Source: GCA-2737665 sp044344795 (lineage in GTDB: Bacteria; Bacteroidota; Bacteroidia; Palsa-965). Taken from it: DNA of 64,000 nucleotides. Below, piece after piece: positions 35,344 through 44,375 of this stretch (positions are counted from its first letter, which is position 1; each line of letters begins with the position of its first letter). The notes below the pieces were generated by a model. That model searched no databases. It had not been told where the DNA came from and saw only the letters and a program-made list of their open reading frames with translations. The position numbers and the translations under genes are program-made. The stretch spans positions 17,253-81,252 of the forward strand of contig JBIJCF010000009.1 in assembly GCA_044344795.1 (NCBI GenBank), written 5' to 3'.

Positions 35344-35650
35344 GCGGAAGTAGCTTCCCCAATTAATTGGGGAGTAGAGCATCAGCCTGAAACGGTTGGT
35401 CGCTATTTCTGACGCAAAAGCGGAAGTAGCTTCCCCAAATTAATTGGGGAGTAGAGCATCAGCCTGAAACGGTTGGTCGCTATTTCTGACACAAAAGCGG
35501 AAGTAGCTTCCCCAAATTAATTGGGGAGTAGAGCATCAGCCTGAAACGGTTGGTCGCTGTTTCTGACACAAAAGCGGAAGTAGCTTCCCCAAATTAATTG
35601 GGGAGTAGAGCATCAGCCTGAAACGGTTGGTCGCTATTTCTGACACAAAA
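35344..35650 (+). repeat. Four tandem tRNA-Gly-5'-derived units of 76-77 nt
   Basis: Units at 35344-35419, 35420-35496, 35497-35573 and 35574-35650 lie head to tail with no spacer. Units 2 and 4 are identical, unit 3 has one substitution and unit 1 one deletion and one substitution. Each starts with the first 12 nt of tRNA-Gly (GCGGAAGTAGCT), replaces the D-loop by a palindrome (TCCCCAATTAATTGGGGA in unit 1, one A longer in the others), continues TAGAGCATCAGCCT and leaves tRNA similarity at the position equivalent to the base before the anticodon. There follow a new stem ATCAGCC/GGTTGGT with loop TGAAAC and a unique tail. The T-arm and the 3' acceptor strand are missing, so none is a working tRNA. 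The next unit-length start (35651) is the true tRNA-Gly. Confidence 0.95.
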
Positions 35651-35723
35651 GCGGAAGTAGCTCATTTGGTAGAGCATCAGCCTTCCAAGCTGAGGGTGGC
35701 CGGTTCGAGCCCGGTCTTCCGCT
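35651..35723 (+). tRNA. tRNA-Gly (TCC)
   Basis: 73 nt. The acceptor GCGGAAG pairs with CTTCCGC; anticodon stem TCAGC/GCTGA with loop CTTCCAA and anticodon TCC; T-loop TTCGAGC; discriminator T. It lies in exact register with the preceding repeat array, and a short T-run follows. Equivalent to E. coli glyT. Confidence 0.97.
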
Positions 35724-35758
35724 CTTTTTATCGCCGGAATGTGCGCCGGCACCGACTA

Positions 35759-35830
<72 letters not shown>

Positions 35831-35946
35831 CAGTATTAATTTGAATTATCCCGGGATTAAAACCGGAAAATGACCGGCTTGCCGGAGAATAAAAGTTTCT
35901 AAACAAAAACAACACAAGTAATCAACTCTAAAACAAAACCATAGCT

Positions 35947-37134
35947 ATGGCTAAAGAGAAATTTGACCGTTCAAAACCCCACGTAAACGTTGGTACTATC
36001 GGTCACGTTGACCACGGTAAGACTACTTTAACTGCTGCTATCACTTCGGTGTTGGCTGATAAAGGTCTCGCTCAGGTTCGTGACTTTTCATCAATCGACA
36101 ACGCTCCTGAAGAAAAAGAGCGTGGTATCACCATCAACACCTCACACGTTGAGTACGAAACTGCTAACCGTCACTACGCGCACGTTGACTGTCCTGGTCA
36201 CGCTGACTACGTAAAGAACATGGTTACAGGTGCTGCTCAGATGGACGGTGCTATCTTGGTTGTTGCTGCAACTGATGGTCCAATGCCACAAACTCGTGAG
36301 CATATCCTTCTTGCTCGTCAGGTAGGTGTACCTCGTCTGGTGGTTTTCATGAATAAAGTAGACATGGTTGACGACTTAGAGTTGTTAGACTTAGTTGAAA
36401 TGGAAATCCGTGATTTGTTGTCATTCTATAAGTTCGACGGTGATAACACTCCAATCATTCGCGGATCTGCTTTAGGTGGTTTGAATAAAGAGCCAAAGTG
36501 GGTTGAGAAGATCATGGAATTGATGGATTCAGTTGATACTTACATCCCAACTCCTGCTCGTGACAAGGATAAGCCTTTCTTGATGCCGGTTGAAGACGTA
36601 TTCTCGATCACTGGTCGTGGAACTGTTGCTACAGGTAAGATCGAAACCGGTGTTATCAATGTAGGTGAAGAAGTTGAAATCCTGGGTATGCAGGAAGAGA
36701 AGTTGAAGTCAACTGTAACAGGTGTAGAAATGTTCCGTAAGTTGTTGGATACAGGTGAAGCAGGTGACAACGTAGGTTTGTTGTTGCGTGGTATCGATAA
36801 GGATAAGATTCGTCGTGGTATGGTTATCGCGAAGCCGGGTTCTATCACTCCTCACACTGAGTTCAAAGCTGAGGTTTACGTATTGAAGAAAGAAGAAGGT
36901 GGACGTCACACTCCATTCCATAACAAATATCGTCCGCAGTTCTACTTCCGTACAACTGACGTAACAGGTGAAATCACTTTGCCTGAAGGACGTGAAATGG
37001 TTATGCCTGGTGACAACGTTACTATCTCTGTAAGTCTGATCGTTCCTGTAGCGATGGACAAAGGTTTGCGTTTCGCGATTCGCGAAGGTGGCCGTACAGT
37101 AGGTGCTGGTCAGGTTATCGACATCAGCAAGTAA
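35947..37134 (+). CDS. tuf: Elongation factor Tu
   Basis: 395 aa, full-length EF-Tu. It delivers aminoacyl-tRNA to the ribosome as a GTP complex. Domain 1 has GHVDHGKT (residues 19-26), DCPGHADYVKNM and NKVDMVD; domains 2 and 3 follow in normal order, with GREMVMPGDNV near the C-terminus. It has a 116-nt gap after tRNA-Thr and lies in the tRNA-tuf-tRNA-secE-nusG order. Confidence 0.98.
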   Translation: MAKEKFDRSKPHVNVGTIGHVDHGKTTLTAAITSVLADKGLAQVRDFSSIDNAPEEKERGITINTSHVEYETANRHYAHVDCPGHADYVKNMVTGAAQMDGAILVVAATDGPMPQTREHILLARQVGVPRLVVFMNKVDMVDDLELLDLVEMEIRDLLSFYKFDGDNTPIIRGSALGGLNKEPKWVEKIMELMDSVDTYIPTPARDKDKPFLMPVEDVFSITGRGTVATGKIETGVINVGEEVEILGMQEEKLKSTVTGVEMFRKLLDTGEAGDNVGLLLRGIDKDKIRRGMVIAKPGSITPHTEFKAEVYVLKKEEGGRHTPFHNKYRPQFYFRTTDVTGEITLPEGREMVMPGDNVTISVSLIVPVAMDKGLRFAIREGGRTVGAGQVIDISK

Positions 37135-37161
37135 TCATCATCGGATCAACGAGAGTTCGAA

Positions 37162-37188
37162 GGAGTACCGCCTAATAAGCGGTGCTCC
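37162..37188 (+). other. 10-bp hairpin between tuf and tRNA-Trp
   Basis: GGAGTACCGC pairs with GCGGTGCTCC (one wobble), 7-nt loop, followed only by CTTTCG-type sequence rather than a full T-run. It could be a partial terminator or processing site in the long operon. Confidence 0.6.
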
Positions 37189-37226
37189 TTTCGCTGCCAA
37201 ATAGAACAGGGACTGAAAAACTGTAA

Positions 37227-37297
37227 ACGGGCATAGTTCAATGGTAGAATAGCGGTCTCCAAAACCGTTGATCTAGGTTCGAATCCTGGTGCCCGTG
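37227..37297 (+). tRNA. tRNA-Trp (CCA)
   Basis: 71 nt. The acceptor ACGGGCA pairs with TGCCCGT; anticodon loop CTCCAAA with CCA at 37259-37261; T-loop TTCGAAT; discriminator G. It sits between tuf and secE, the common Bacteroidota arrangement. Confidence 0.96.
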
Positions 37298-37317
37298 CTA
37301 AATAAAAAACGAACGCA

Positions 37318-37512
37318 ATGAACAAAGTCAGAGCGTATATAGATGAAGTTAAGGAAGAGTTGCTGAAAAAGGTAACCTGGCCAACTTGGAGTGAATTGCA
37401 GGAGAGTGCCATCATCGTTATGGTCGCAGCTCTGATTTTCTCTTTGGTGGTGTTTGTTATGGATTTCGGTTTTAACAAAGGAATGGAATTCTTGTATAAC
37501 GCTTTCCGTTAA
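37318..37512 (+). CDS. secE: Preprotein translocase subunit SecE
   Basis: 64 aa short SecE. An amphipathic helix (NKVRAYIDEVKEELLKKVTWP) leads into the conserved WPTWSELQESAIIVM segment and one transmembrane helix (about 28-50). SecE clamps SecY in the Sec channel. It is followed by nusG after 34 nt, as in most bacteria. Confidence 0.94.
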   Translation: MNKVRAYIDEVKEELLKKVTWPTWSELQESAIIVMVAALIFSLVVFVMDFGFNKGMEFLYNAFR

Positions 37513-37546
37513 TAGTTACACTTACTTCAATTTATAAGACATTACA

Positions 37547-38110
37547 ATGAGCGAACAAGTTCTAAATAACGACCAAGTAAAGAAGTGGTATGTGTTGCGT
37601 GTGGTGAACGGCAAGGAGAAGAAGATTAAGCAATACATCGATTCTGAAATTATCCGTCTTGGCATGCAGGATTTTGTAACGCAGGTTCTTATTCCGATGG
37701 AGAAGGTGATTCAAATTCGGAATGGCAAGAAGGTAAGTAAGGAAAGAAATATATTCCCGGGTTACGTCATGTTGGAAGGTTCTTTGGTAGGTGAAATTCC
37801 CCACGTACTGAAAAACATTACTGGTGTGATCGGATTCTTGGGTTCAAAAACGGGTGATCCTGTACCGTTGAGGCAGTCAGAGATTAACCGCATATTAGGT
37901 AAAGTAGATGAAATGGCGGGTGCGGAGGAAACAATGTTAAATACATTCGTTGTGGGTGAGACCGTTAAAGTAATCGACGGACCATTTAACACCTTCTCAG
38001 GTGTAATCGAAGAGATTAACGAAGAGAAGAAGAAGCTCAAAGTAATGGTTAAGATTTTCGGAAGAAAAACACCATTAGAGTTGAGTTACATGCAGGTTGA
38101 AAAAGAATAA
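37547..38110 (+). CDS. nusG: Transcription termination/antitermination factor NusG
   Basis: 187 aa. The N-terminal NGN domain (WYVLRVVNGKEKKIKQYI, then FPGYVMLE) binds the RNA polymerase clamp; the C-terminal KOW domain (GETVKVIDGPFNTFSGVIEEI, about residues 132-152) contacts Rho or S10. Normal length for a short NusG without the insert domain. First gene after secE, before rplK. Confidence 0.96.
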   Translation: MSEQVLNNDQVKKWYVLRVVNGKEKKIKQYIDSEIIRLGMQDFVTQVLIPMEKVIQIRNGKKVSKERNIFPGYVMLEGSLVGEIPHVLKNITGVIGFLGSKTGDPVPLRQSEINRILGKVDEMAGAEETMLNTFVVGETVKVIDGPFNTFSGVIEEINEEKKKLKVMVKIFGRKTPLELSYMQVEKE

Positions 38111-38117
38111 CCTGCCC

Positions 38118-38142
38118 TTCCGCAGAGGTACTGCGCCCGGAA
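38118..38142 (+). promoter_or_regulatory. Asymmetric hairpin in the rplK leader, possible L1 site
   Basis: TTCC (38118-38121) pairs with GGAA (38139-38142), and GCAG (38122-38125) with CTGC (38131-38134), leaving a one-sided GCCC bulge. Ribosomal protein L1 represses rplKA by binding a hairpin with an asymmetric internal loop in this leader in other bacteria. Assignment by position and shape only. Confidence 0.3.
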
Positions 38143-38200
38143 ACGCTGTTACGCTAGCTTCCAAACATAACAGAACAATTAATTAAAGTAAAACTGCAAA

Positions 38201-38644
38201 ATGGCAAAAGAAGTAAGTGCACTAATCAAGCTTCAGATTAAAGGCGGAGCTGCCAACCCGTCACCACCAATCGGCCCTGCTTTGGGCGCGAAGGGTGTGA
38301 ACATCATGGAGTTTTGTAAGCAGTTTAACGCTCGCACGCAGGACAGGGCAGGAAAGATTTTGCCGGTTATCATCACGGTGTATTCTGATAAATCGTTTGA
38401 GTTTATCATTAAGCATCCGCCGGTGGCAGCGCAAATCAAAGAATTGTCCAAGGTTCAAACCGGCTCCGCTGAATCTAACCGTAAAAAGGTTGGATCCATC
38501 ACATGGGATCAGGTGCGTCAGATTGCAGAGGTAAAAATGCCCGATCTTAACTGTTTCACCATGGAATCAGCAATGAGCATGGTAGCAGGTACAGCGCGTA
38601 GCATGGGTATCACTGTAACGGGCGAAAATCCGCTGAACAAGTAA
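38201..38644 (+). CDS. rplK: 50S ribosomal protein L11
   Basis: 147 aa, normal L11. The N-terminal domain has GGAANPSPPIGPALGAKGVN, the Pro-rich stretch that meets elongation factors; the C-terminal RNA-binding domain contains AEVKMPDLNCFTMESAMSMVAGTARSMG. It begins 90 nt after nusG with a structured leader. Confidence 0.97.
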   Translation: MAKEVSALIKLQIKGGAANPSPPIGPALGAKGVNIMEFCKQFNARTQDRAGKILPVIITVYSDKSFEFIIKHPPVAAQIKELSKVQTGSAESNRKKVGSITWDQVRQIAEVKMPDLNCFTMESAMSMVAGTARSMGITVTGENPLNK

Positions 38645-38706
38645 AGCAAAGTTTAACCTGACGGAGTCACGTGAATGTGACGTTTGCACGTCAAAAATTT
38701 CTCACA

Positions 38707-39399
38707 ATGGCAAAAATCGCAAAGAAGAGAAAGGCAGCTATCGCGAAGTATGACGCTACTAAAGCGTATGACTTAGCGCAGGCTACCAAGATCGTGAAGG
38801 AAATCACGACCACCAAATTTGATGCTTCTGTGGATATTTGTGTTCGTCTTGGGGTAGATCCTCGTAAGGCCAACCAAATGGTTCGTGGAACTGTAACATT
38901 GCCACACGGTACCGGTAAAACGTTACGAGTGTTGGTAATCTGTACTCCGGACAAAGAAGCTGAAGCTACAGCAGCTGGCGCTGACTTTGTAGGTTCAGAT
39001 GACTACATCCAGAAAATCAAAGAAGGTTGGACGGACGTTGATGTAATTATCACTACTCCAAGTATGATGGGTAAAGTAGGTGCTTTAGGTAAGGTGTTAG
39101 GTCCACGCGGATTGATGCCAAACCCTAAAACCGGAACGGTAACCATGGAAGTTGGTAAGGCAGTGAAAGATGCAAAAGGAGGAAAAATTGATTTCAAAGT
39201 AGATAAGGCGGGTATTATCGCTTCTACAGTTGGAAAAGTTTCTTTCGATGCAGACAAACTTGCAGAAAACGCGAATGAAATCCTTCAGACGATTCTTAAA
39301 CTGAAGCCTTCATCGGCAAAAGGTACTTATGTAAAAAGCGTTTACATGTCCAGTACCATGAGCCCAAGTGTTCAGATTGATACTAAAACACTTGCATAA
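38707..39399 (+). CDS. rplA: 50S ribosomal protein L1
   Basis: 230 aa. The basic N-terminus MAKIAKKRKAAIAKYD, ICVRLGVDPRKANQMVRGTV and the domain-II GPRGLMPNPKTGTV signature are all present. I chose ATG 38707, the family start; an in-frame GTG/ATG at 38671 adds 12 residues not seen in L1. L1 forms the mobile stalk at the E site and can repress its own operon. Confidence 0.97.
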   Translation: MAKIAKKRKAAIAKYDATKAYDLAQATKIVKEITTTKFDASVDICVRLGVDPRKANQMVRGTVTLPHGTGKTLRVLVICTPDKEAEATAAGADFVGSDDYIQKIKEGWTDVDVIITTPSMMGKVGALGKVLGPRGLMPNPKTGTVTMEVGKAVKDAKGGKIDFKVDKAGIIASTVGKVSFDADKLAENANEILQTILKLKPSSAKGTYVKSVYMSSTMSPSVQIDTKTLA

Positions 39400-39427
39400 C
39401 TACGGCACAGCCGAAAACTGATCTAGC

Positions 39428-39952
39428 ATGAATAAACAAGAAAAAACACAGATTATCGAAGACTTGGCAACTATGTTGTCCAACAGCAAGCATTTTTATC
39501 TTGCTGATACTTCGGAACTGCCGTCTAGCAAGACGAGTGCTCTCAGAAGAGCGTGTTTTAATAAGCAGATCAAACTGATTGTTGTAAAAAACACATTGCT
39601 TCGTAAAGCATTAGAGCGCACTAATGACGGTGAGTTCAGTGCTATGTACGTTGCATTGAAAGGTTCTACCTCAGTCATGCTTTCCGATACCGCTAACGAG
39701 CCTGCAAAACTGATTAAAGAGTTCCGTAAAACGAACGCTAAGCCGGTTTTGAAAGCTGCTTACGTAGAGGAATCTGTTTATGTAGGAGATGACCAACTCG
39801 ACGCACTCGCAGCAATCAAGTCGAAGAACGAATTGATTGGCGACGTAATCGGATTGTTACAATCACCTGCACGCAACGTGATATCTGCTCTCCAGTCCGG
39901 AGGGTCAACTATCGCCGGTGTGGTTAAAACACTCTCAGAGCGTCCTGAATAA
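39428..39952 (+). CDS. rplJ: 50S ribosomal protein L10
   Basis: 174 aa. L10 anchors the L7/L12 stalk: the N-terminal globular domain (KQEKTQIIEDLATMLSNSKHFYLAD) is followed by the C-terminal helix that carries L12 dimers. Only 28 nt separate it from rplA, too little for the long L10 leader that controls rplJL in enterobacteria and firmicutes, so any autoregulation must work differently. Confidence 0.95.
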   Translation: MNKQEKTQIIEDLATMLSNSKHFYLADTSELPSSKTSALRRACFNKQIKLIVVKNTLLRKALERTNDGEFSAMYVALKGSTSVMLSDTANEPAKLIKEFRKTNAKPVLKAAYVEESVYVGDDQLDALAAIKSKNELIGDVIGLLQSPARNVISALQSGGSTIAGVVKTLSERPE

Positions 39953-40030
39953 TTTAGGCGTTCCTCAAAGGAAAATAATACAATAACAAAACAATTCAAT
40001 TAAGTCTAATCACCAAAAATCAACATAACA

Positions 40031-40405
40031 ATGGCAGACGTTAAAGCCCTTGCTGATCAACTCGTAAATCTTACTGTTAAAGAAGTAAATGAGTTGGCAA
40101 AAATCCTTAAAGATGAATACGGCATCGAGCCTGCTGCAGCAGCAGTAGCAGTAGCTGCACCTACAGGCGGTGCAGGTGGTGGCGCAGAAGAAAAGACATC
40201 TTTCGATGTAATCTTGAAAAACGGTGGAGCTAACAAGCTTCAGGTTGTTAAGGTTGTGAAAGATGTAACAGGTCTTGGCTTGAAAGAAGCTAAAGATTTA
40301 GTTGACGGCGCTCCAAAACCAGTTAAGGAAGGCATCAGCAAAGAAGATGCAGAAGCTTTGAAAAAGCAACTTACTGAAGCAGGCGCTGAAGTTGAGGTTA
40401 AGTAA
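40031..40405 (+). CDS. rplL: 50S ribosomal protein L7/L12
   Basis: 124 aa. The N-terminal dimerisation helices (VKALADQLVNLTVKEVNELAKIL) are followed by an Ala/Gly-rich hinge (about 36-55) and the C-terminal EKTSFDVILKNGGANKLQVVK factor-binding domain. It is the last ribosomal gene before rpoB. Confidence 0.97.
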   Translation: MADVKALADQLVNLTVKEVNELAKILKDEYGIEPAAAAVAVAAPTGGAGGGAEEKTSFDVILKNGGANKLQVVKVVKDVTGLGLKEAKDLVDGAPKPVKEGISKEDAEALKKQLTEAGAEVEVK

Positions 40406-40431
40406 TCCTCTACTTACTGCTTAAGGCTATA

Positions 40432-40469
40432 GACTTGAAGCCCTTATCAATCTGATAAGGGCTCAGGTC
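40432..40469 (+). promoter_or_regulatory. Strong hairpin in the rplL-rpoB gap (attenuator or processing site)
   Basis: AGCCCTTATCA (40439-40449) pairs with TGATAAGGGCT (40453-40463); after a single bulged A, six more pairs extend it to 17 bp. No T-run follows, so full termination is unlikely. E. coli has a partial terminator and an RNase III cleavage hairpin at the same place, which set the ratio of ribosomal protein to polymerase mRNA. Confidence 0.65.
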
Positions 40470-40525
40470 TTAACCTGTTTGTTGCTACATCTGAGCTTTT
40501 GTTTCACAATTAATTTTCAACGACC

Positions 40526-43500
40526 TTGGAAACGACCAAAAAACAGCAACGCATTAACTTTGCAAAGAGCAAAGCACAAATCGAATATCCCGATTTCCTG
40601 GATGTACAGTTAAAATCATTTCAGGATTTCTTTCAGCTGGAGACTACCAGCGAAAACCGTCAGGATGAAGGGTTGTATAAAGTTTTCGCAGAAAATTTCC
40701 CTATCTCTGATGCCAGAAACAACTTCGTTCTCGAGTTTCTGGATTATTTTATTGATCCGCCACGTTACTCTATCGACGAGTGCATTGAGCGCGGTCTTAC
40801 CTACAGCGTTCCGCTGAAGGCAAAATTGAAACTTTATTGTACCGACCCTGAACACGAGGATTTCGAAACCATCGTACAGGACGTGTATTTGGGAACTATC
40901 CCGTACATGACTCCTCGCGCTACGTTCGTGATCAACGGTGCAGAGCGTGTAATTGTTTCTCAATTGCATCGTTCTCCGGGTGTGTTCTTCGGTCAAAGCC
41001 GACATGCTAATGGTACGAAATTGTATTCTGCACGTGTGATTCCTTTCAAGGGATCATGGATCGAATTTGCGACGGACATCAATAACGTGATGTATGCTTA
41101 CATCGATCGTAAGAAAAAGTTGCCTGTTACCACTTTGCTCCGTGCAATAGGTTGGGAAAGTGACAAACAAATTTTGGAACTTTTCGGACTTGCAGACGAA
41201 GTGAAAGTGAGCAAGGCAGCACTGAAAGCCGTTATTGGCCGAAAGTTGGCAGCACGTGTATTGAAAACTTGGATTGAAGATTTCGTTGATGAAGATACCG
41301 GTGAAGTGGTTTCTATTGAGCGTAACGAAGTAATTATCGATCGTGAAACCGTTCTTGAGAACGCTCACATCGATTTGATCGTTGATGCCAACGTGAAATC
41401 TATTATCCTGCACAAAGAAGATGCAGCGCACCTGGATTATTCTATCATTTACAATACACTACAGAAAGATACTTCTAACTCTGAGAAGGAAGCTGTAGAA
41501 CATATTTACCGTCAGTTGCGTAACGCTGAACCGCCGGATGAAGAAACTGCTCGTGGAATTATCGACAAGTTGTTCTTCTCTGATAAGCGTTATGATTTGG
41601 GTGAAGTTGGTCGTTATCGCCTGAATAAAAAATTAGAGCGCAACACGTCATACGAAACACGCGTATTGACTAAAGACGACATCGTGGCCATCATCAAATA
41701 TTTGATCGAGTTGATTAACTCGAAAGCAGATATTGATGATATCGATCACTTGTCAAACCGTCGTGTACGTACTGTTGGTGAACAATTATATGCTCAATTC
41801 GGAGTTGGTTTAGCGCGTATGGCGCGTACTATCCGTGAACGTATGAACGTTCGCGACAACGAAGTATTTACGCCTACAGATTTGATTAATGCGAAGACTT
41901 TGTCTTCTGTGATCAATTCGTTCTTCGGAACTAACCAGTTATCACAATTCATGGATCAAACCAATCCATTGGCAGAGATTACGCACAAGCGTCGTCTTTC
42001 CGCTCTTGGGCCCGGAGGTTTATCACGTGAACGCGCAGGTTTCGAAGTTCGTGACGTACACTACACGCACTATGGTCGTTTGTGTACTATCGAAACACCG
42101 GAAGGTCCAAACATCGGTTTGATTTCTTCTTTGTGCGTATATGCGAAAATTAACAAACTTGGATTTATAGAAACACCTTACAAGACTGTAACAACAGGTA
42201 AGGTGGATTTGAATAAGCCGGTGATTTACTTAACTGCTGAAGAAGAAGATCGCAAGATTATCGCTCAGGCCAACGCAGAGTTGGATGAGAAAGGTAATTT
42301 CAAGCATCCTCGTATCAAGGCTCGTTACGAGTCTGATTATCCGGTTGTGGATCCTGAGCAAATTGCATTGATGGACGTTGCTCCGAACCAGATTGCATCT
42401 ATTGCTGCATCATTGATTCCATTCTTGGAGCATGATGACGCGAACCGTGCGTTGATGGGATCGAACATGCAACGTCAGGCTGTACCGCTTTTGCGCCCTG
42501 AAGCTCCGATTGTAGGCACAGGTCTCGAAGGTCGTATTGCTCGTGACTCACGTGTTCTGCTTCAGGCAGAAGGTGACGGTGTTGTTGAGTATGTGGATGC
42601 GAACGAAATCATTGTTCGTTATAACCGCTCTGACAAAGATCGTTTAGTGAGCTTCGAAGATGATGCAAAATCGTATCGTTTTACGAAATTCCGCAAGACC
42701 AACCAAAGTACTTGCATCAATTTGCGTCCTATCGTTAAGAAAGGTGACAAAGTGAAGGCCGGTCAAATCATGTGTGAAGGATATTCTACACGTGACGGAG
42801 AGTTGGCACTTGGACGTAACCTGAAAGTAGCATTCATGCCTTGGAAAGGTTACAACTTCGAGGATGCTATTGTAATTAATGAGAAAGTAGTTCGCGATGA
42901 TATCTTCACTTCAATTCACATCGATGAGTATGTGATGGAAGTTCGTGATACCAAACGTGGATTGGAAGAATTGACAGCAGACATTCCAAACGTTTCTGAA
43001 GAAGCAACGAAAGATTTGGATGAAAGCGGTTTGATTCGTATTGGTGCAGAGGTGAAGGAAGGCGATATCCTTATTGGTAAGATTACTCCTAAGGGTGAAA
43101 CAGATCCTTCTCCGGAAGAAAAACTTCTTCGTGCAATCTTCGGTGATAAGGCCGGAGATGTGAAAGACGCTTCATTGAAAGTTCCACCATCAATTCGTGG
43201 TGTAATCATCGACAAGAAGTTATTCTCACGTGCCATGAAAGATAAGAAGGCAAAAGCTGAAGAGAAGTTAGTAGTTGAGAAAATCGACAAAGAACAGGCT
43301 CAGGAAGAAGCAGCATTGTTGAATATCTTGATGGACAAATTGGATCAAATTCTTGCCGGTAAAACTTCCGCAGGAGTTACAAATAATCTGAATGAGGAAG
43401 TTGTTGCGAAGGGGACGAAGTTCTCTCGTAAGATGTTGGAGAAAATTGACTATGTCAATGTGAATCCTGCGCGTTGGACTAGTGACGAAGAAACGAACCA

Positions 43501-44335
43501 AATGGTGCGCATGGTTATCCACAACTTCGTGATTAAGTTCAACGACTTAGGTGGAGCATACAAGCGTAAAAAGTTTGCATTGCAAGTTGGTGACGAATTA
43601 CCTGCAGGTATCGTTCAGTTGGCTAAAGTTTACATCGCTAAGAAGCGTAAGCTGAAAGTGGGTGATAAAATGGCCGGCCGTCACGGTAACAAAGGTATCG
43701 TTGCTCGTATTGTTCGTGCAGAAGACATGCCATTCCTGGAAGACGGAACACCGGTTGATATCGTATTGAATCCGTTGGGTGTACCTTCACGTATGAACCT
43801 TGGTCAGATTTACGAAACCGTATTGGGCTGGGCAGGTGAGAAGCTTGGATTGAAGTTCTCGACTCCTATTTTCGATGGTGCTACTATTGATGAAATCAAT
43901 AAGTACACTGACGACGCGGGATTACCACGCTACGGACGTACGTTCTTAACTGACGGTGGAACCGGGGAGCGCTTCGACCAGCCTGCAACTGTAGGTATTA
44001 TCTACATGTTGAAACTGGGCCACATGGTTGATGACAAAATGCACGCACGTTCTATCGGACCATATTCATTGATTACGCAGCAGCCATTGGGCGGTAAAGC
44101 TCAGTTTGGTGGTCAGCGTTTCGGTGAGATGGAAGTATGGGCGCTGGAAGCATTCGGTGCAGCTAATATCTTGCAGGAAATCCTTACCATTAAGTCGGAT
44201 GACGTTGTAGGCCGCGCTAAGGCGTATGAGTCGATTGTTAAAGGAGATAATTTGCCGACTCCGGGTATTCCTGAATCATTTAACGTATTGATGCACGAAT
44301 TGCGTGGATTAGCGTTGAATGTATCACTCGACTAA
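40526..44335 (+). CDS. rpoB: RNA polymerase subunit beta
   Basis: 1269 aa, usual for Bacteroidota RpoB. The N-terminal ETTKKQQRINFAKSKA leads into YPDFLDVQLKSFQDFF; the rifampicin-region segment SQFMDQTNPLAEITHKRRLS is near residue 475 and shows no obvious resistance change; the C-terminal GKAQFGGQRFGEMEVWALEA is intact. The start codon is TTG at 40526; no ATG fits. A single frame runs through with no breaks. Confidence 0.98.
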   Translation: METTKKQQRINFAKSKAQIEYPDFLDVQLKSFQDFFQLETTSENRQDEGLYKVFAENFPISDARNNFVLEFLDYFIDPPRYSIDECIERGLTYSVPLKAKLKLYCTDPEHEDFETIVQDVYLGTIPYMTPRATFVINGAERVIVSQLHRSPGVFFGQSRHANGTKLYSARVIPFKGSWIEFATDINNVMYAYIDRKKKLPVTTLLRAIGWESDKQILELFGLADEVKVSKAALKAVIGRKLAARVLKTWIEDFVDEDTGEVVSIERNEVIIDRETVLENAHIDLIVDANVKSIILHKEDAAHLDYSIIYNTLQKDTSNSEKEAVEHIYRQLRNAEPPDEETARGIIDKLFFSDKRYDLGEVGRYRLNKKLERNTSYETRVLTKDDIVAIIKYLIELINSKADIDDIDHLSNRRVRTVGEQLYAQFGVGLARMARTIRERMNVRDNEVFTPTDLINAKTLSSVINSFFGTNQLSQFMDQTNPLAEITHKRRLSALGPGGLSRERAGFEVRDVHYTHYGRLCTIETPEGPNIGLISSLCVYAKINKLGFIETPYKTVTTGKVDLNKPVIYLTAEEEDRKIIAQANAELDEKGNFKHPRIKARYESDYPVVDPEQIALMDVAPNQIASIAASLIPFLEHDDANRALMGSNMQRQAVPLLRPEAPIVGTGLEGRIARDSRVLLQAEGDGVVEYVDANEIIVRYNRSDKDRLVSFEDDAKSYRFTKFRKTNQSTCINLRPIVKKGDKVKAGQIMCEGYSTRDGELALGRNLKVAFMPWKGYNFEDAIVINEKVVRDDIFTSIHIDEYVMEVRDTKRGLEELTADIPNVSEEATKDLDESGLIRIGAEVKEGDILIGKITPKGETDPSPEEKLLRAIFGDKAGDVKDASLKVPPSIRGVIIDKKLFSRAMKDKKAKAEEKLVVEKIDKEQAQEEAALLNILMDKLDQILAGKTSAGVTNNLNEEVVAKGTKFSRKMLEKIDYVNVNPARWTSDEETNQMVRMVIHNFVIKFNDLGGAYKRKKFALQVGDELPAGIVQLAKVYIAKKRKLKVGDKMAGRHGNKGIVARIVRAEDMPFLEDGTPVDIVLNPLGVPSRMNLGQIYETVLGWAGEKLGLKFSTPIFDGATIDEINKYTDDAGLPRYGRTFLTDGGTGERFDQPATVGIIYMLKLGHMVDDKMHARSIGPYSLITQQPLGGKAQFGGQRFGEMEVWALEAFGAANILQEILTIKSDDVVGRAKAYESIVKGDNLPTPGIPESFNVLMHELRGLALNVSLD

Positions 44336-44375
44336 GTAAGGAACAAGTAATTTGACGAACGAAAAAATCTGAATT

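Noticed and set aside
35344..35650. CRISPR-like array
   Set aside because: Units are nearly identical over their entire 76-77 nt with no variable spacers, match tRNA-Gly, and have no cas genes nearby.
37146..37478. 110-aa minus-strand ORF over tRNA-Trp and secE
   Set aside because: Shadow of tRNA-Trp and secE; no family match.
39400..39427. L10 leader upstream of rplJ
   Set aside because: Only 28 nt available, too short for the known structure.
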